A stretch of DNA of 64,000 nt, taken from Tubiluchus corallicola (taxonomy: Eukaryota; Priapulida; Priapulimorpha; Priapulimorphida; Tubiluchidae). The stretch lies in contig JAQGDQ010000117.1 in NCBI GenBank assembly GCA_030141605.1, positions 186,001-250,000 on the forward strand, given 5' to 3'. Both the position numbers and the translations under genes were made by a program. Shown here in pieces: positions 24,570 through 51,500 of the stretch (position 1 is the stretch's first letter; every line of letters begins with the position of its first letter). The notes beneath the pieces were generated by a model. That model was given only the letters and a program-made list of their open reading frames with translations, searched no databases and was not told the origin of the DNA.

Positions 24570-26630
24570 GGAAAACATTCCACTTTAATAGGTATAGTTT
24601 TTAATCAAGATATTTATCTAAATCTAAAAGACATCGTAACTTCTGAGCATTTGTTCTTGGTAGTGGTATACGATGCTGAGTGAAAAGGTGTGCATATTTT
24701 TTGTGGTATCAGACAGGAGCTGATCAACATTTGTCAGTATCTTGAAATTTAGCTTCTTTATGTCTTTGTGTTTGAAAGTTGTTTTTTTTTAAAACAGCCT
24801 CTGAAATATTTGTTTTTTCACAACTAGTGGTGCTGTGTTGCTCACTATAATAATCTGGTGTCTGGTGTAACAACTTTTACGTTATTACTGCTCTAGTGCA
24901 GCTGCTGAGGTGTCTCCCTAATGTAATGTGGCTCTTAACTAGATAATGGAAACCTGCTACTGCTTAATTGCATTTATGGGAACCATGCATTTGAGGGAGG
25001 CATCTATTTTTGATATTCTTTTCACTCCTAATAACATGTAGTGATTATACTTACGTGTCGGAGCATCATTTTTGTGTGATAAAAGAGGATTGCAGGCGAA
25101 CGTCTTTGAACCGCCTACTTTGGGATTGCAAAAAGTTGGCATCATAGCGAGTTTGGCATTATAACGAGTTGCATGAATATATACATGTCTACACAAATGT
25201 AGACATTTTGTTTTGTCAAAAATTTGAGCGCTGAACGAGGTTGGCATTATAAGGGGGGGGGGGGGCGTTAGCATGAGGTATAATACCAAATCTGTGCATC
25301 AAACTGAAGTGTTCAGAGTTAATCTTAAGGAGCTGTCCTTATTAAGTTTTTTTAGCTATTGCAATAGTGTCTGTTACTTTATTATACAAGTGCATTGTGT
25401 TTTGCTAGTGTTTCTTTTAAGCTTTTTTGATTATGTCTTGCTTGACCCAATTTTGCTTTTCCTTCTGTGTTATTCAGTCACTCATTTAATTGCATTTTTC
25501 TTTCAGGTCTGTTTTTGAATGAAGACAAAAGCACTAGCTTGTGATTGTCGCTAAAACATCTTTTAGTTAATGGTTGTTGCACTTATCATCATGTTATTCT
25601 GTGCTCAACATACAACAGCAATTTCGTCGTGTGGAAATTAAAATTATGTGTGTGTTACATACATATTCTTCGCACAAAATTTGCTTTTTGTAGCTCCAGA
25701 AAATCAATGTTTTGGAAAAGTTGCTTTTTATGGTCGTACGGCATTTTTTGGTATGTTTTTTGTAACTTCTCTAGCTTTTGGACTGGTTTCTTTGTCGTGC
25801 ACTAATTATGAGTGAGCCTTCTTGCTTAGTCATTAAGCAGAAATATTGTTTTTGAAAGCCATCATTTTGGAAGTTAAAAAAATGCTTGGCAGTGTTGTTA
25901 CATTTTCTGATATTTAATGTTTAGTAGGGGCTGTGACACGGCTCTTTTTTGTGGCATCTGGAATCTCCAACATATTCATCAGTACAGCAGGGGATTTATT
26001 CAAAATTAAATAACTTTAGTTAAAGAACCATTGGTAAAATGTTTTTTTGACAATATAACAACAAAAGGATAACATAAAAACCAAGTTGCATTTTGGATGT
26101 AACTTTCTGCTTGTCAAAATTTAAATGCAGAAATTAGGACGCAAGAGATTTATTATCCTTTCTGTTGCATTTTTATACTAGTCCGTGCTTATAGTTCTTG
26201 TTTAGCGTTGATCCTTCTATTGTAATAAGATTAGATAGCATCATATATTATGTATGAATTATTATTTCTGCCACATGTTCATTCACATTTTTTTGTGAAT
26301 TGCTTTCTGCTATTACCTTCATTATCTTTTCATTCAATTGTAACGATTGCTACTAATCAGTTGATATTGTGTTGCAAGCATTGTCCTAGCAAGAAAATAA
26401 TAGTCAGTCTTTGATACTTATTATGTAATTAAATGATTTTTAATTTACATTGTACTTCCTTAGTCTTTTAAATGTGTAACTAGATGAGGTTGTCCACCGA
26501 TGTACTTTAGAAGCAGACTTGGAGACAGTTTTTACTTCTGAATCGTGATGCTTGACTATTGAACTAAGGTTTTATGTTGTACAGTAAATTGCTCTTGAAC
26601 TAAATAAATTTTATATAAAAGTAACTGGCA
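24570..26630 (+). other. Predicted 3' UTR of the hnRNP gene
   Basis: About 2 kb of T-rich non-coding sequence runs from the hnRNP stop codon to an AATAAA at 26603-26608. It includes a 13-base G run at 25253-25265 and, just before it, repeated GGCATTATAACGAG-like motifs (25130-25252) that look like a decayed inverted-repeat transposon end. The 3' end position is inferred only from the poly(A) signal. ORFs in this stretch lack coding character. Confidence 0.5.
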
Positions 26631-26639
26631 TTATGCTTT

Positions 26640-27470
26640 TATTAACAATGGAACCTTAGTATAACATAAACCATAAGTGACTAGCAATATAATTTGTGTT
26701 GTAATCTTCTGAGATTTATGAGAATCTGTTCAGCATATTGGCTTCGGTGTGTTTAAATTGCATGGTCGTGTAATTAAAGATTCACTGTTTAAATTGGGAT
26801 CACGTAGTTCATGTATTTCAAACAATTGAAATTTGCAGTTTAACACGTACAGTTGTCTCAGCATATGTCTAGACTGTTTAATATACATGTAAGACATGCG
26901 CCCAAAATGTTTTTGAAGTCGCATAAATGAGAAACTGCCTATTATTTTGTAGTAAAATTTTTTGCTTACCATAGAGGGTACAACAGCTTGTAGAATATGT
27001 GCATAGGATGTCTGTAATCGTGTTAAAGTGATTTAACGTAAAAGTACTTTTAGCCTTCGTCAGTGGGTTTTAGATTCAAACAATTTGCAGTTTTATTCTC
27101 AATACTAATGTCATTTTAATTTCGAAAATTTTTGCCCATTACGAATATACGCTTACTAATCCTTCCTACCTTACCTTAGGATACCTTGGAATGTTTCAAT
27201 AAAGTAAAACTTCAGCCAAATCTTGCATATATGTCAGACTTCATATCATCGATTGAGGCCTTATTTCTCAAAGCAATATATTAACCCCTTTAAATATTTA
27301 GCTTACTAGTCTTCTGTCCGTTGTGTAAATATTTATTTTATTTGTCTTATTAAGTAGCGATTTTTAATTATTTTTTTTAAAGTTATATGGCACCCTTGTA
27401 CTTAATAAACGTAAAATGAAATAATAAAATAATTTTCCAACTGAACTGCAGAGAGCGCCACCAGCTAATC
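26640..27470. other. Spacer and presumed promoter of neugrin
   Basis: This separates the hnRNP poly(A) signal from the neugrin ATG (27471, context AATCATGG). It is AT-rich until a short GC-richer patch (CAGAGAGCGCCACCAGC) just before the start codon. No TATA box or other motif can be assigned with confidence. Confidence 0.4.
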
Positions 27471-40628
<13,158 letters not shown>

Positions 40629-40639
40629 TTTGCGCTTTT

Positions 40640-42552
40640 GTTGAGATATCATAAAAATAACTTAATAAGCCCATGCTAGTCCAAATATGTGTTAATGATT
40701 TTGAATTAATTGTTGATTTTTAATAGCTGTTTTATATATAAATTGTTGTGCTAAATAAAGTATTAATTTGTATCACTGTTGGAATCTTCATCAAGTTTTG
40801 TTTTATTGCAATGCTGTGACCCACAGTTATTTTTGGCAAATGTATAACAACAAACTGTTAGTAGCTTATTTTTGCCTTTGCCAAACTGATAATGGTGCTT
40901 GTGATTTTTGGCTACAGAGCAGTAACTGCACATCATAGTGGGTTAACTATGTATTCCAATTTTAGAAGAAACTGAAATTATTAGCACGAGTTACTATTAT
41001 TGTGTCCTTGTCTTCATCCATGGGGTACTGCCTGCTAAGGGTCTTGACTATGGTCAGCATTTCCATGTAAAATATATTTCTCCAAATGTTAAACTCGTTT
41101 CCAATTCTGGAAAAGAAAGAAAAATTGTTGCCCACCAAAATAGTTCTTTGGGATCAGTGTGAGTATCCATGTTTATCCAGACAGCTCTTGAAACTGTTCA
41201 ATGAAGGGTATCCACCACATATTCAGGTAGCCTTTTGCATAGGCCTGGTGTTGCCGATGTGAAAAAGCGTTTTGTGTATCTACTATGTTGTACCTTGAGG
41301 TAATAATAGAGTGTACTTCATTTTAGTCAGAGCATGCAAACAACAAACATAAGCTACGAAGCTTTTACAACCAACTGATAAAGAATATATAAGATAGACA
41401 AGATAAAAAGTTTACCTATAAAAATATTCGTCCAAACAGCTTGAGAATGTATGCCTTCTGATTCTGCTTCACTCATATCCAAATTTATTGGCTAATCGTA
41501 GTAACTTTGCAGGATTTCTTAAACTCATATCTCTTAACTGTCTCACAATATTAAATAAGAAACTTTTCTATGAATCAGTCTGGAGTGTTGTTACATCCTA
41601 GCAGCTTCTTTAACAAGCTCATTTTGCGTCAAAAGTGACTGTGATCAACAATCAAATTTGGCAAAATCTTGTTCAAGAAATCTCCATATTTATTTTCTCA
41701 TAAGGTTGAGAAGTCTATAAACTTCAATCACGTCTGTCTATGAACTGAAAATCAGTTGAACGTTTGGTTAGATAATTTAACCGTCAGCCTTTCTTCATGT
41801 TCCAGGCATGAAATGTTGTTCACCCTCCTAGTTGCTCTACATTGTTCGTTTTTCAGTAGCTTGATGTTTCTCTAAGAAAAGCCTGACCATTATTTTACAT
41901 TGTTATGCTCCAATATAAGTTTGACTACTGTGTTTTACAGTGGAATAAACATGTCTACATATACGTCTGTATAATCAAAGGAGTATTTCACCATTCGTAC
42001 TTTGCCTTTCCTTTGCTTTTTTGCTGACAACAGTTTCAGCATCTGCCTCCTTACAGCAACCTTTCACAAATTAATTATTGTTGTGTTTGTATCAACAAGT
42101 ACAAGTTAGTTTCTGTAAATGTTTATTATTTTTTATGACAACATTATATTGATGTGATAAATTATACTTTTAGATACGCGATGGCGCACTTGTCGTTCAA
42201 CGTGTTTACAGTAGCAGCATATAACGGGTCTAGCGCGATTTTTCCGTGATTTTTGCCGTCAATATTTTAGTGATGTTTTCTGCAGAACATTATTTTTTGT
42301 AAACATGGCGTAATTTGAATGGTAAGGGAAGAGAATCTGCGTAAAAAGGTGTGCTTCAGTTCTGTGAATTGTGAAGGTGCTTACATCATTTCGTCTAAGA
42401 AGACGTCACATAATGACTATTTAAAATTCGCTGTCTTACTTTTAGCTTTACTGTCGTTTACCCTTAAATATCCTTAGTTTTCACTTTTTGGGCAACAAAG
42501 ACAGCTATAAGTAAGATTCATTCTAACTTTATATTGCCTATTATTTTACTGA
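40640..42552. other. Intergenic region between neugrin and NT5DC1
   Basis: The neugrin 3' UTR is short (AATAAA at 40754). Apart from the LINE fragment near 41.2 kb, no coding or repeat signal was seen. GC-richer sequence at 42175-42310 may mark the NT5DC1 promoter or 5' leader. A donor-like TATAAGTAAGA at about 42507 pairs plausibly with an acceptor-like CTTGCAG ending at 42562. Confidence 0.4.
41150..41340 (-). mobile_element. Short LINE 3' remnant
   Basis: The minus strand reads KRFFTSATPGLCKRLPEYVV, then, after a frameshift, NSFKSCLDKHGYSH and a stop. It is the same end module (L-P-x-x-V-V...F-K-x-x-L-D-x-x-W/G) as in the other fragments of this window. Confidence 0.55.
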
Positions 42553-45500
42553 ATGCTTGCAGTTCAAAATCATGGTGTAAACGTGGCTGCCCCAAGAATT
42601 GTCGGTGTAACTATTAGCTATCTGCTAAAACTAAACAACAATCTTCGTGTGTGTTGTTACTACACGAGCGCCAGAAAAATGGAAGCTCTCAATCAACACA
42701 CATTCAAGCTTTCAAATTTTGATGCCTTCGGATTTGATCTAGATCACACGTTATGCAAGTACAACATAAACAGTCTTTTTCACGTAAGTAAATAGCAACT
42801 GGTGAGTAGCTCATAGAGCCATATTTTTTCACCGTTTTACATAAAATAAAACTTAATCGAAATTTAAAAAATTATTCACTATAACATCTGATTATGTCAT
42901 ATCAAAAACAGACTTTTTTGAATATATACATATGTATAACTTGACAGGTAAAGATTTCTCCTTTTTGCCAGTTTTCATTGTTACTAGAACATTTTTGAGA
43001 TTGGTACATCATGACCATGCATATTTGAAAATTGGACATCTGCGATAAAAATATTGATCTTTAGTGTTCATATATTTATAATAACATGAAACTTTGACAT
43101 AATTTTTAGATAAAAGCTAATCAAATTGCTAAGTTCCAACCACCCTCAATTCAGAAAATAAGCAGTTTGCATTTCTAATCACTAATCTATTAATTAATTT
43201 CAACTGACATGATATGGTTTAGACCCCTTTTACCAAAAGAGATATTTATAGCTGATGGTGTATTTTTCTACAACGGGGGTGCTGTTCGGCAGGTGGAACT
43301 TAGCAGTTTGGTTAGCTATTGTCTAATAATTATATCAAGACTTCCTGCTTTTATGAATATGTGAATACTAATATTTTTACTGCAGATATCCAGTTCCGAA
43401 ATAATCACAGTCATGGTATACCGACCTCAACGGGCAAAAAGGGGAAATCTTTATATCCAAAAAGTCTATTTATTATACAGGATATATGTATCATGAAAAT
43501 TTCATTTTAACTGTAATGTGAGTTTTATGCCAGAACAGCTTAAATTTTTCTAACACATTTGTAATTGGCAGTTGAGTAAATAACTGTGTTTTGTAAATTT
43601 CTAGTTGACATACGACATTGCAACAAAATACTTAGTGGAAGAGCAAAACTATCCTCGTGATATATTGCGAGAAGAAAATAATCTTACAACAGCTTTGGAT
43701 GATTTTTAGTAAGTTTTTCTAAAATAGTGTTAATAGCTTTTTGTAAAAATATTCATAAAATTATGCATGCACAATTTTATCAATAGTAATAACAGCCATT
43801 ACAAATTTTTGCTTGGCTAAATTTTTAAAACCGAACATTAAGCGAATTTTATTTTCAGTGCATACATTGTACAATTTCACAATTAAGCGATTCTGTTAAT
43901 TTCTGAACTTGCAAATTAATACCAGCCAGAACGCCAGCAAGTAACATAAGTACTGTACAGCAGTAAACAAATTATTATGTATGGACAAATTACATGTATA
44001 ATTAATTTGTCAGCTAAAATTTTTCTTTACGATGCTGCAAATTTTGCAGTGCACTTGCATTTACACATTTTTCATATCATATGTAAATAATATATATGTG
44101 ATGATGCAACCTTATATAAATCATATTAAATGAGAATCACTTTATGTTGATCAGTGTCGTTTTTACAAGTGAGTGAAGTGAGTTGTGTTGCATTAGGCCT
44201 ACAACTCTATGATGACCAGCGATTATTATGTACTGATTTGGTATTCACGCAAAATTTATACACTAAATAGTGCACTGCTTTGAATGTGATATGCGTATCA
44301 GGGCAAGTATGCACATACTGATATTCGCGTTTGAGATTTGATTCTTTCTAAGAAAATCGGTCACCAGCTGTGACAGCTCAGCCAAATTCGAAAGGTTGTA
44401 AACAATTGCAATGCAGTATGTAATTTTCCTTACAGTAACATATTTAAACTGATGCGTGCATTGCATGTTCTGTTTAAACATGTTTAGTTTATCAAGCTAC
44501 TGTTTACATACCAGATATTAGACTAGAATTGACCACTGAATTTTGCTATATCAGGTGTTTTAAGGCAACTACCTCTGTACAGGATAAATGTGGCATAGAG
44601 TGAAAGCCTTAAAAATGTTGTTTTCCTTTTGTTATCAGGAAAATTGTTTTTCATGAAGGCATTTCAGCACCTTTACTTTTCACAATTTTTAGGCGATATC
44701 TTACTCAAAAAATGAAAAACCTTTCACAATTTGCCGGTTCATTTCTTTCTGAAATTTCTGAGTTGAGCTATTCTCATTCCCAAAATAGCTTCCTAAGAAT
44801 AAAGTGCCGAGTCTTTGATTATGTGCAGATCTTTCCCTAAGTTTACAGATTTTTTCTCCATCCTCAAACAGTTCCTCTTCTCACATTGGACTCTCCAACT
44901 GCTCTTGCTGAAACATGCAAACTCAGTTCCTTGTATCACCTTGGCAGCTTCAGTGCACACATGATTTTCGACAGGTATAATAATAATAATAATAATAATA
45001 ACCCTTATTTAAAGTCGAGCTTGAATTCTGCAAACAACACAAGTCTGTCATGAGGCTTTTATTGCCGACTGTAAATAACAAACTGCAATTACATAAGAGA
45101 GATTATTATTACCTCAGTTTTAGCCTGAATATCATGTACCAGCAAGGGCAACAGCAGGTACCATTTTTAAAGTCTTTGGTATGACCGGCTGCAGTATCGA
45201 ACTAGCGACTTCCTAAGTGGAAAGCGGATGCGTTACCACTAGGCTATACCATCTGGTGTTTGCCAACTCGTCAAAGTTTACAGAAATGTTAGGTTTATTA
45301 GGTGTTTTGAGCCTCTTGGATTGTGCACTCACTTAGCAACCACTGTTTACTTAGTGGCTGTATTAAATTTTTTTTAAAACATTCATGTTGGTAAAGAGGA
45401 CAATTGTGTATCTGTTTACTTGAGAAGTGCTGGTTTATTCAGATGGATCTTGTACACTTTCTTTCTATAAATTGTGCATTATTGAATTTAGCATTTATTT

Positions 45501-48500
45501 ACACCTGTGGCTGAGCTGCTATTATGTATGATCTTGTTGCCTTTCATTGTGCAAAACGACGTATTTGTTAGATTCAGTGTGTAGTTTGTAACTGCAGGTA
45601 GTGCATGCAATGCATGTCATCTGTCGCTATTGGTTAATAATTGGTATGTGAGTTTTTATGTGCAACCTAGAACATGCTTACAGTTTTAAAATATTTGATG
45701 GAGCTATACAAATTGATTATTATTAATGAGCAATAATTCCCATAAATTTGTATTGCATAAGAAATTTCTTGGTTAATGTTTTGTTGTAAGTTAAGGCACC
45801 TTTAGCTTCTTACTAAGCTTAACGCTTGAGTTTAAATTTTGCTTGGTCTAGAAATACATAATGCTTGCATCAGCTGTATGAAGCCAGTTTAGGCATTGAC
45901 CTTGAGGGTCCCAACACTACCCTGATGTTTGTAAACAAACTTTCCCGGGGTCGTTGGTTCATGTTTCAAGCATTCTGCACATGTGTTTTCATCAAAATTT
46001 CCAAAAAATGGTAATGAAATATTATGGTTGAACTTGCTCTTGCATTTGTGCAGTTGAATACAAGCTTATCAGAAGCTAGTTTTGTTTTTGTCAAACTGTA
46101 GAAACAAAGCAATTTGTAACCTATAATAATTAATTAATTAATATGAAAGAAACTCATACAAGTAATTTTTAAAATCATTTGTCCAGACTGAATAATAACA
46201 TTAACATTAACACTCTACATGGCTACACGCTGAACGTACTTAGATAGCTTTCATTATGTGTAATATATGTAATAACATTATAATAATATTGTTTTACGCG
46301 CTTACAACACCAGCTACCATTCTTTGAGTGTATTTTCAAACTTTTGCTTAGGCCAGGTAGTGATAATGTAAAAGTGATGATAAACATAGTGTTGCTACTG
46401 TAGCTTCTGAGTGGGTAAAGGACCTGCTACATGGTTAAACATCATCGGCCAGGCCCGGGGGTGTGTCTTTCTAGTCACGCCTAGTAGCTTGATCTGTTGC
46501 ACTATTTTATGAGTACAGACACTAAAAAAACAATATCCTCTTATTTTAAATGTCTGGATTTTAAATGTCCAAAGTCTTTCCTCACCAAAAGATATTGTGA
46601 GAGTGGGTCAGTTAAGGATATTACTATTTGAAGAGAGGTGACATGACACAGTGGCAAGAGATTTGGTGTCTTTTATTTGTCAAATCACATGCCAATACCT
46701 ATCAATATTTTCATCTGTTATCCATATTTTTATCCTTGTTGTTTATCATTTATAAATATTTTATGAAACAATATATGAAACATTATATATTTTGCAGCTT
46801 TAAAGGATTGTTACTGGATCAACAGAGAGGAAACTTTTTGAAGATTTGTAAAGATGGACACATAGTTCGGTATGTGCTTTTCCTTTTAGTTAGAAAACAC
46901 GTGTTTCTGCTAAGTTCAAACTTCGAACTAATATTTAGAAAATACATTTTCTGTATTTATTATTTAGACTCGTATCTCGGTTTGCTGGACCTTTCTTTAT
47001 TGGAAGAATCGGACAGAATATGGACCGTTGGCGGGCCGTCACTTTGTTTACATCATTACATCAGTTTAACCACATGTATATATCAAAATATAGAGTCAAT
47101 TATGCAGAGTTATTTGAGACAATTAGGCGATTCATACTTCATTACCTTGAGTCTAATACACGGCACCTACTGTATTAGCTTAGTATTGGTAAATATGGAC
47201 AATCCGCAAATTTGGACCAACTTTTCCCCGCCTTTTTCTGTAAACCGAGATGCGAGTGTATACATCTATATCGAACATGTAATTCTCTGCAATAAATTAT
47301 AAAAAAATACAAATTATATTAAAAGAAATTTATCAGGATTAGTACACACTGACAACTGAACAAACAAATATCAGTACGTAATGACAAATGGAAGAAAATC
47401 ACAATGCAGGGATTACTAATGATGGTATTGAATACTGAGTTATAAAATACTGTTTCTTTTATACGTGGTTTTTCTTTCTTTGTACTTTTCTCATGTTTTT
47501 AGTGGCTCACATGGCACACGTCAGCTGTCTGATGAGGAACTTGACACTTCCTATGGATGTGAGAGGCAGTGGAGTGGTGTAGCCATGTACAAGAAATGTT
47601 TGACTGAACACGGTGGTAAGTGATTGTAGGACATAGTATTCTGTGTGTTAAGTATTAGGCGGTGTAGGATTGGTACTTCATTTTCAATTTTTACTTGCTT
47701 TTACCTGGACGTTTTACATGGCGAGTCATTTGTGAAGGTTGAATGTTTCAAGCTTCATTGGAAAAAATACCATTTATTTCTTTATACTTTTCTTCAGATG
47801 AATGAAAACTATCTGGTGTTTTTGCTTGTGTCAACTCTTTCTCTTTTCTTTACAATTTTTATGAGCTCACGGTACCAGTTTTTCCATTTGTACATATCTG
47901 AATGACTTTTTCTTGAACTGATAACTAGAATATATTTTTATTTTGACAGTTTAATTCGAATAGATGGTTTGCTAAGCCAGTTGGAAAATCACATAATAAA
48001 GCAAGTAAAACTAAACAACAACAACAGTAGCAGTTTCTAGTTGTACTTTTTAAAACATAATAATTCTGTCTATAGACTGGCTAAACTGGTTTGACTTTGA
48101 ACTAGATAGGTCGTAATTGAATTTGGTTCCGATAAGAATGACTACAACACGTCCATGAAAAGTAACTAAAAATGAAAAACGAAAATGAAGGTCTTTATTT
48201 AGGAGGTGGTTTGAAATTAATACGTACTTTGTACATTTAGATTATGTACATTTTTATGTAATCTACGTACAAATTTACTAGATTAAATGGTAGCCTATTA
48301 TTTTATTGACCTAATTTGAACCCAGCTAAATGTCTGTCATTATTCTGTACTTCTAATACAATATTCTGTAAGAGAATGATTATCTGGTTTTGTTAATGAT
48401 TTTCCAATTATATTTTAATTGGCATGACTTGTTTGCCCATTCTGTTTTGTATTTTCTATATTTACCTTGATATGTAAATCGTACAAAAGTTTCTCGGAAT

Positions 48501-51500
48501 GACAGATTGAAGTGGAGTTCGTTATCTCAGTCACAACTTTTTATTCTACTTGTTGATGTCAATTTTCTTTCTTTTCAGTAAAGGCTATGCATTTAGATAA
48601 TCGTTCTGTATGTCTTTATAAGAAGACTGTCAGAGCATTTGCTTCACTCAAGAAAAATTGTAACTAAAGTCTCTAATTTTATGATTTTGCATTACACTGT
48701 GCTTGCATGATAGCCAAGTGTCGTCTGTTATCAATTTTTTTACGTACATTTTTAGCGTGTATTGCATCTTCCTATATTTATTTCTTTTATTTTGTCTGCT
48801 GCAGGAAATCTAGTTTGTACTTTATCTGCTACTTCTTAGTAAACGAATTTGACATAATTTCTGTAAATGTCCATCATAAATAATAATAAAAGTGTGAATG
48901 GGAAATTAAGCAACTCAGTGATCGTATTCAGTGAATACAAAAATTACTGCAAATTCATAAAGCTTGAGAAATCATATCTGAGACTTATTAGATATACCTG
49001 TGTGGTTCCTTTATATTATTTTCTTTATTTGTTATGTAAAAGCTTTGCTTTTGTATCCTAACAATCTGTTACAGTGTTATGGCTTTATTACAATCTGTAT
49101 TTTCAACTGTATGTGGAGTGATTATAATGAAGTGCAAATTCGTTTAGCTTGATCTGTAATTTCTGTCTATTGTCACACAACATTAAGTTTGTTGGTGAAA
49201 CCTTTTGTAATTTGAGTTTTTTCTACATTTATATAATGGAATATGATCTAAATTAACTTTTGATTTTTTTGTTTTGGTAGTATACTGATTACAAGAGCAT
49301 CAAAGAACCCTTTCTTGCACACATCTTATTCTTATTCTATGTCTCCTAAAAAATTTTGTTACTTTTTTAGTTTATGTAGATTATTTCCAAGTACCTCTAA
49401 CTGTCACGTTTGCTACAATCGTAGATGCCATGGACAAAGTGGTAAGTAATCAAAGTTTGTAGTCTTGCTTAAAAATAATCATTTATTTACATGTTTGTTT
49501 ATATGTTCGTTTTTTTATATGTTTTACTGGTTTGCTGGTTTGTTGGCTGGCTGGTTGTTTAGATGTTTTGTTGGTCTGTTGGCTGATTGGTAAGTTGTGT
49601 TGTCGTTCATTCAGCCAGTCGATTAGATGAATGAATGGTTTGTCGGTTTGCTGGCTAGTTGGTTAGATGGTTAGTTGAATGGCTGGTTGGTAGCTGCTTA
49701 GTTGGTCTGTTGGTTGGGTGGTTGATCGTTCAGCCAGTCAGTTAGGTAGATGGATGGTAGTGGGTAAGCAGTTTGTAAGTTTGTGTAATTTTTAATGATT
49801 TGGTTTGTGCATAGTGTGTAAAATTACTTGTGGGGCATGAGATGAGATACAGTACATATTGATTTCTAAATGTGAAAGGACATTTTTGATAGAACGTATC
49901 ATAAAAGAAATGCCAGGACAGGTTGGTATTGGCTTTAAAGAAAATTCACTAAGCAGCATACTTTAAATGTATTTAAAATATATATTTATCGTTATAAAGT
50001 AATTTAAAATATTCTGCCAACTACGTAGTAATGTTACTTTATAGAACTAAACATAATTAATAAAATTTCGTTCTTCCTGTTTTACAAGAAAAATATGAGA
50101 ATGTTAGTGTTAATACAGTCGTACTTGTATATTAGTGAACCACTCAAAATGAACAATTGTTTTATAACTACCGAAGTGTGCTTGTGATGGATTGTGATCT
50201 TCCTGTATGTAATGGCATTTTGTTTTATGCTATGCAGTATGACTTGTCCTTACTTTGCCTGCTTTGTTGTACGTTGACATTTTCTGCTCTCTTTATTTTT
50301 GTTCTCTCAGTGCTCTTTGTTCTTTCCTGCTCTGCAGTGTTCAACGCTGCACTTCTGTGCATTTTGTTCGTTATTTTAATGTTTGACATCCTCTGCCAAA
50401 ACCCTAATACGAGGGGTGACAAGCTAATGGTAGTTTCAATATTTATTGTAGCATGGTCACACCCTAAAGGATTACAGCCAGTTTTATGAAGAAGCACATC
50501 AGCCATTTAGGAATATGTATTTTCCGGATAATTTTGCAGGTGAGGAAAATGTCGAGAATGTCCATATAGCTTACCTGTGCAAGAAACAGTAAATTTTGCT
50601 GCAACTTCGTACTTTCTTATAGTTTCGTGTCACATGCCAAATGTTTTGACAGTTACATTTGTATTTATTTCTTACGTGTGTGTGGTGGGACTGTAATTTT
50701 TCAAAGGCAGGTACTGTTTTGTAGTACCTTTTGTTCGATAAAATATCGGGTCTGTCTAATAACAAATTGCACTAGTTCTCTGTTGTAACTGGCGTTATTG
50801 TATTTCCAATTTATATTGCACTGTTTCTGAGTATATCAATTGTTAATGCACTTTGAGGTACCAGTACCAATTCTCATAACTTATAAAATTACTTCTGACA
50901 TGCTGAAAATATTAATATCTGAATAATACACAGCTTGACGAATAATAAGACAATTTATTTTATAAAGTATAATCGTGAAAGTTTATGGTTATATTTCTTT
51001 CTGAGAATTTTGACATTGTGAATTACTGATCATTTTTTGTCCATATTGTTATAACTGAACGTAGGTTTGTGTAGCCTATGTATATGCACTTTAACTATTT
51101 ATGTGATTACTTGATTGCTTAAGCTACTTGTTTTAACTATGCATTGAAATATCTTGATTACTGGCATACTCAGAAATGGTATATGTAATGATCATGCTTA
51201 CTCGTCACATATCACTAACTTGCTGCTAATATGCAATGAACTATGAACCCCTTTGTGTACTGTATTTGTAGCGTTTTTACTTTTTTTAAAACTTGCTTGA
51301 TATTCTTTAATAGGGAAACATGTTTTTTTCTTAAAGCTGCTGTTCTAAGTCTAGTGGTAGATGATGGCTTAATCTTATGAAATACTTTCACACTATATTA
51401 TATATGATAATAGTATGATTATCATATATATGATATATATGGTTCTAGTATAAGCTGAAACTGGACATTGAAATTGAAACTTAATCCAATGAAGACTTAA

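Noticed and set aside
45179-45250. Functional tRNA gene
   Set aside because: A- and B-box are present, but stems are imperfect and it is joined to a SINE body and (ATT)n tail.
46628-47302. 224-codon ORF as a single NT5DC1 exon
   Set aside because: Only 46798-46869 matches NT5DC1; the rest is intron and a MITE.
50120-50200. Pogo-like end (TACAGTCGTACTTG...) in NT5DC1 intron 5
   Set aside because: The pattern is suggestive but no opposite end or TA pair could be found.
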